Assembly: GCA_021443405.1 (NCBI GenBank)
Contig: JABUUA010000061.1
Location: 3,192 to 9,939 of the forward strand
Length of the DNA: 6,748 nucleotides
Reading direction: 5' to 3'
From: Bacteroidaceae bacterium
GTDB taxonomy: Bacteria > Bacteroidota > Bacteroidia > Bacteroidales > Bacteroidaceae
Within the stretch, counting starts at the first letter, position 1, and the number at the start of each line of letters is the position of its first letter. The position numbers and the translations under genes were made by a program. This document shows positions 5,819 to 6,748 of this stretch, in pieces. The notes under the pieces are model-generated. The model was given only the letters and a program-made list of their open reading frames with translations. It was not told where the DNA came from and did no database searches.

Positions 5819-6748
5819 ATGAGAAAAGTGCTGTTTCTGCTTTTTGTTTGCTGCACGCTCCACGTTGGTGCGGCTGAGCAGTTTGTGAGTTTTACTGCGG
5901 GTGACGTGTGCATGTCTAAGTGGAGTGGGGAAATTCGTTACGACGAAAACGACTGGAAAGGCGTGCGCATTGCCATTGACAATCTGAAGGAAGACCTCCG
6001 GAAGGTAACCGGTCGTTGCGACTATCCCATCACCGTGGGGACCTACGGGCGCAGCGCTCTTGTCAAGGGCAAGGAGTGGAAGAGCGAACTGAAGGACAAA
6101 TGGGAGAAATTCATCATCACGGTTGACGAATCGGGGCTTGTCATTGCGGGCAGCGACAAGCGCGGTACCATCTTTGGCATCTACGAACTTTCGCGCCAGC
6201 TGGGCGTGTCGCCCTGGTACTGGATGGCCGACGCACCCGTGGCGAAGCACAGCGACGTCTATTTGAAGCCCGGCCGATACACCGACGGAGAGCCCCGGGT
6301 GAAGTACCGTGGCATATTCATCAACGACGAGTGGCCCTCATTTGGCAGTTGGTGCAACAATCAGTTCGGCGGGGTTAACTCCAAGGCTTACGCGAAAATC
6401 TTCGAACTGCTGCTGCGCCTCAAAGCCAACTATTTTTGGCCGGCGATGTGGGCCACCGCTTTCAACGAAGACGACCCTCTGAGTCCGCAGGTGGCTGATG
6501 AAATTGGCATCGTGATGGGCACTTCGCACCACGAACCCATGATGCGAGCTCACAAGGAATACACCTCGCGCCGCGATGAGGTGGGCCCCTGGGACTACAG
6601 TGTGAACGCCGAGCGCCTCGACCGATTCTTCCGCGAAGGGATAGAGCGCAACAAGGACTACGAGAATATTGTCACCATCGGTATGCGTGGCGACGGCGAT
6701 GTAGCCATGGGGAAGGGCGACGATGCCGACAACATGAAGACGCTGACG
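5819..6748 (+). CDS. GH115 alpha-glucuronidase, N-terminal part (truncated by window edge)
   Basis: Family GH115 enzymes remove alpha-1,2-linked (4-O-methyl-)glucuronic acid from xylan side chains, including internal ones; some may act on other uronic-acid glycans. The ATG at 5819 begins a signal peptide (MRKVLFLLFVCCTLHVGAA, cleavage near 19/20), and 310 residues are visible without a stop. Full family members run to roughly 800-950 residues, so most of the enzyme lies outside. Residues 24-150 form the N-terminal alpha/beta domain, ending in GSDKRGTIFGIYELSRQLGV (111-130) and SPWYWMADAPV (131-141). The catalytic barrel begins at VKYRGIFINDEWPS (161-174), followed by FGGVNSKAYAKIFELLLRLK (183-202), ANYFWPAMWATAFNEDDP (203-220) and IGIVMGTSHHEPMMRAHKEY (229-248), which are hallmark GH115 blocks. 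The last visible block is VTIGMRGDGDVAM (285-297). It has its own promoter and begins 295 bases after the previous gene, so it probably starts a new transcription unit continuing to the right. Confidence 0.93.
   Translation, partial: MRKVLFLLFVCCTLHVGAAEQFVSFTAGDVCMSKWSGEIRYDENDWKGVRIAIDNLKEDLRKVTGRCDYPITVGTYGRSALVKGKEWKSELKDKWEKFIITVDESGLVIAGSDKRGTIFGIYELSRQLGVSPWYWMADAPVAKHSDVYLKPGRYTDGEPRVKYRGIFINDEWPSFGSWCNNQFGGVNSKAYAKIFELLLRLKANYFWPAMWATAFNEDDPLSPQVADEIGIVMGTSHHEPMMRAHKEYTSRRDEVGPWDYSVNAERLDRFFREGIERNKDYENIVTIGMRGDGDVAMGKGDDADNMKTLT

Noticed and set aside
5687..6250. A 187-codon minus-strand frame over the GH115 start and its promoter.
   Set aside because: The opposite strand encodes the signal peptide and N-terminal domain of GH115. 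The minus translation has no domain and crosses the AT-rich spacer, where its composition changes abruptly.

Overview
The window looks like chromosomal DNA of a Bacteroidales bacterium, most likely Prevotella-like. The reasons are: (1) upstream regions carry the Bacteroidota promoter pattern (TTTG at -33, TAnnTTTG at -7) instead of the usual sigma-70 boxes; (2) no start codon has a convincing Shine-Dalgarno sequence; (3) the gene set is typical of polysaccharide- and peptide-degrading gut, rumen or oral Bacteroidales, with nearly every product carrying a signal peptide. The genus is an inference.

Layout. Positions 1-1029 (minus strand, running off the left edge) encode a secreted GH105/GH88-type unsaturated glycuronyl hydrolase. 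A compact divergent promoter region (1030-1137) separates it from a plus-strand gene run. That run holds an exported Lys/Ala/Glu-rich coiled-coil protein (1138-1830), a TIGR01212-type radical SAM enzyme of the YhcC/YtqA group (1837-2757) and a dipeptidyl peptidase IV of family S9 (2741-4939). These three are tightly packed (6-base gap, then a 17-base overlap), so they are probably one operon. After 95 bases containing a strong inverted repeat comes a small exported protein of unknown function (5035-5523). A 295-base AT-rich gap with its own promoter then leads to a GH115 alpha-glucuronidase (5819 to the right edge, truncated).

How the genes fit together. The two outer genes both process uronic-acid-containing plant glycans: GH105 removes unsaturated uronic acid left by polysaccharide lyases, and GH115 removes glucuronic acid from xylan-type (and possibly arabinogalactan) side chains. 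No SusC/SusD pair, lyase or regulator is visible, so assigning them to one utilisation locus is only an inference. DPP IV trims X-Pro dipeptides in the periplasm. The radical SAM protein is cytoplasmic and, by family, probably acts on tRNA or is of unknown function; its cotranscription with two exported proteins has no obvious explanation.

Most notable points: overlapping divergent promoters with a 17-bp palindrome between them, a 21-bp periodic Val/Ala heptad array in the coiled-coil gene, and an 11-bp inverted repeat whose 3' arm ends on the start codon at 5035. I found no RNA gene, mobile element, CRISPR array or clear new defence or signalling system.
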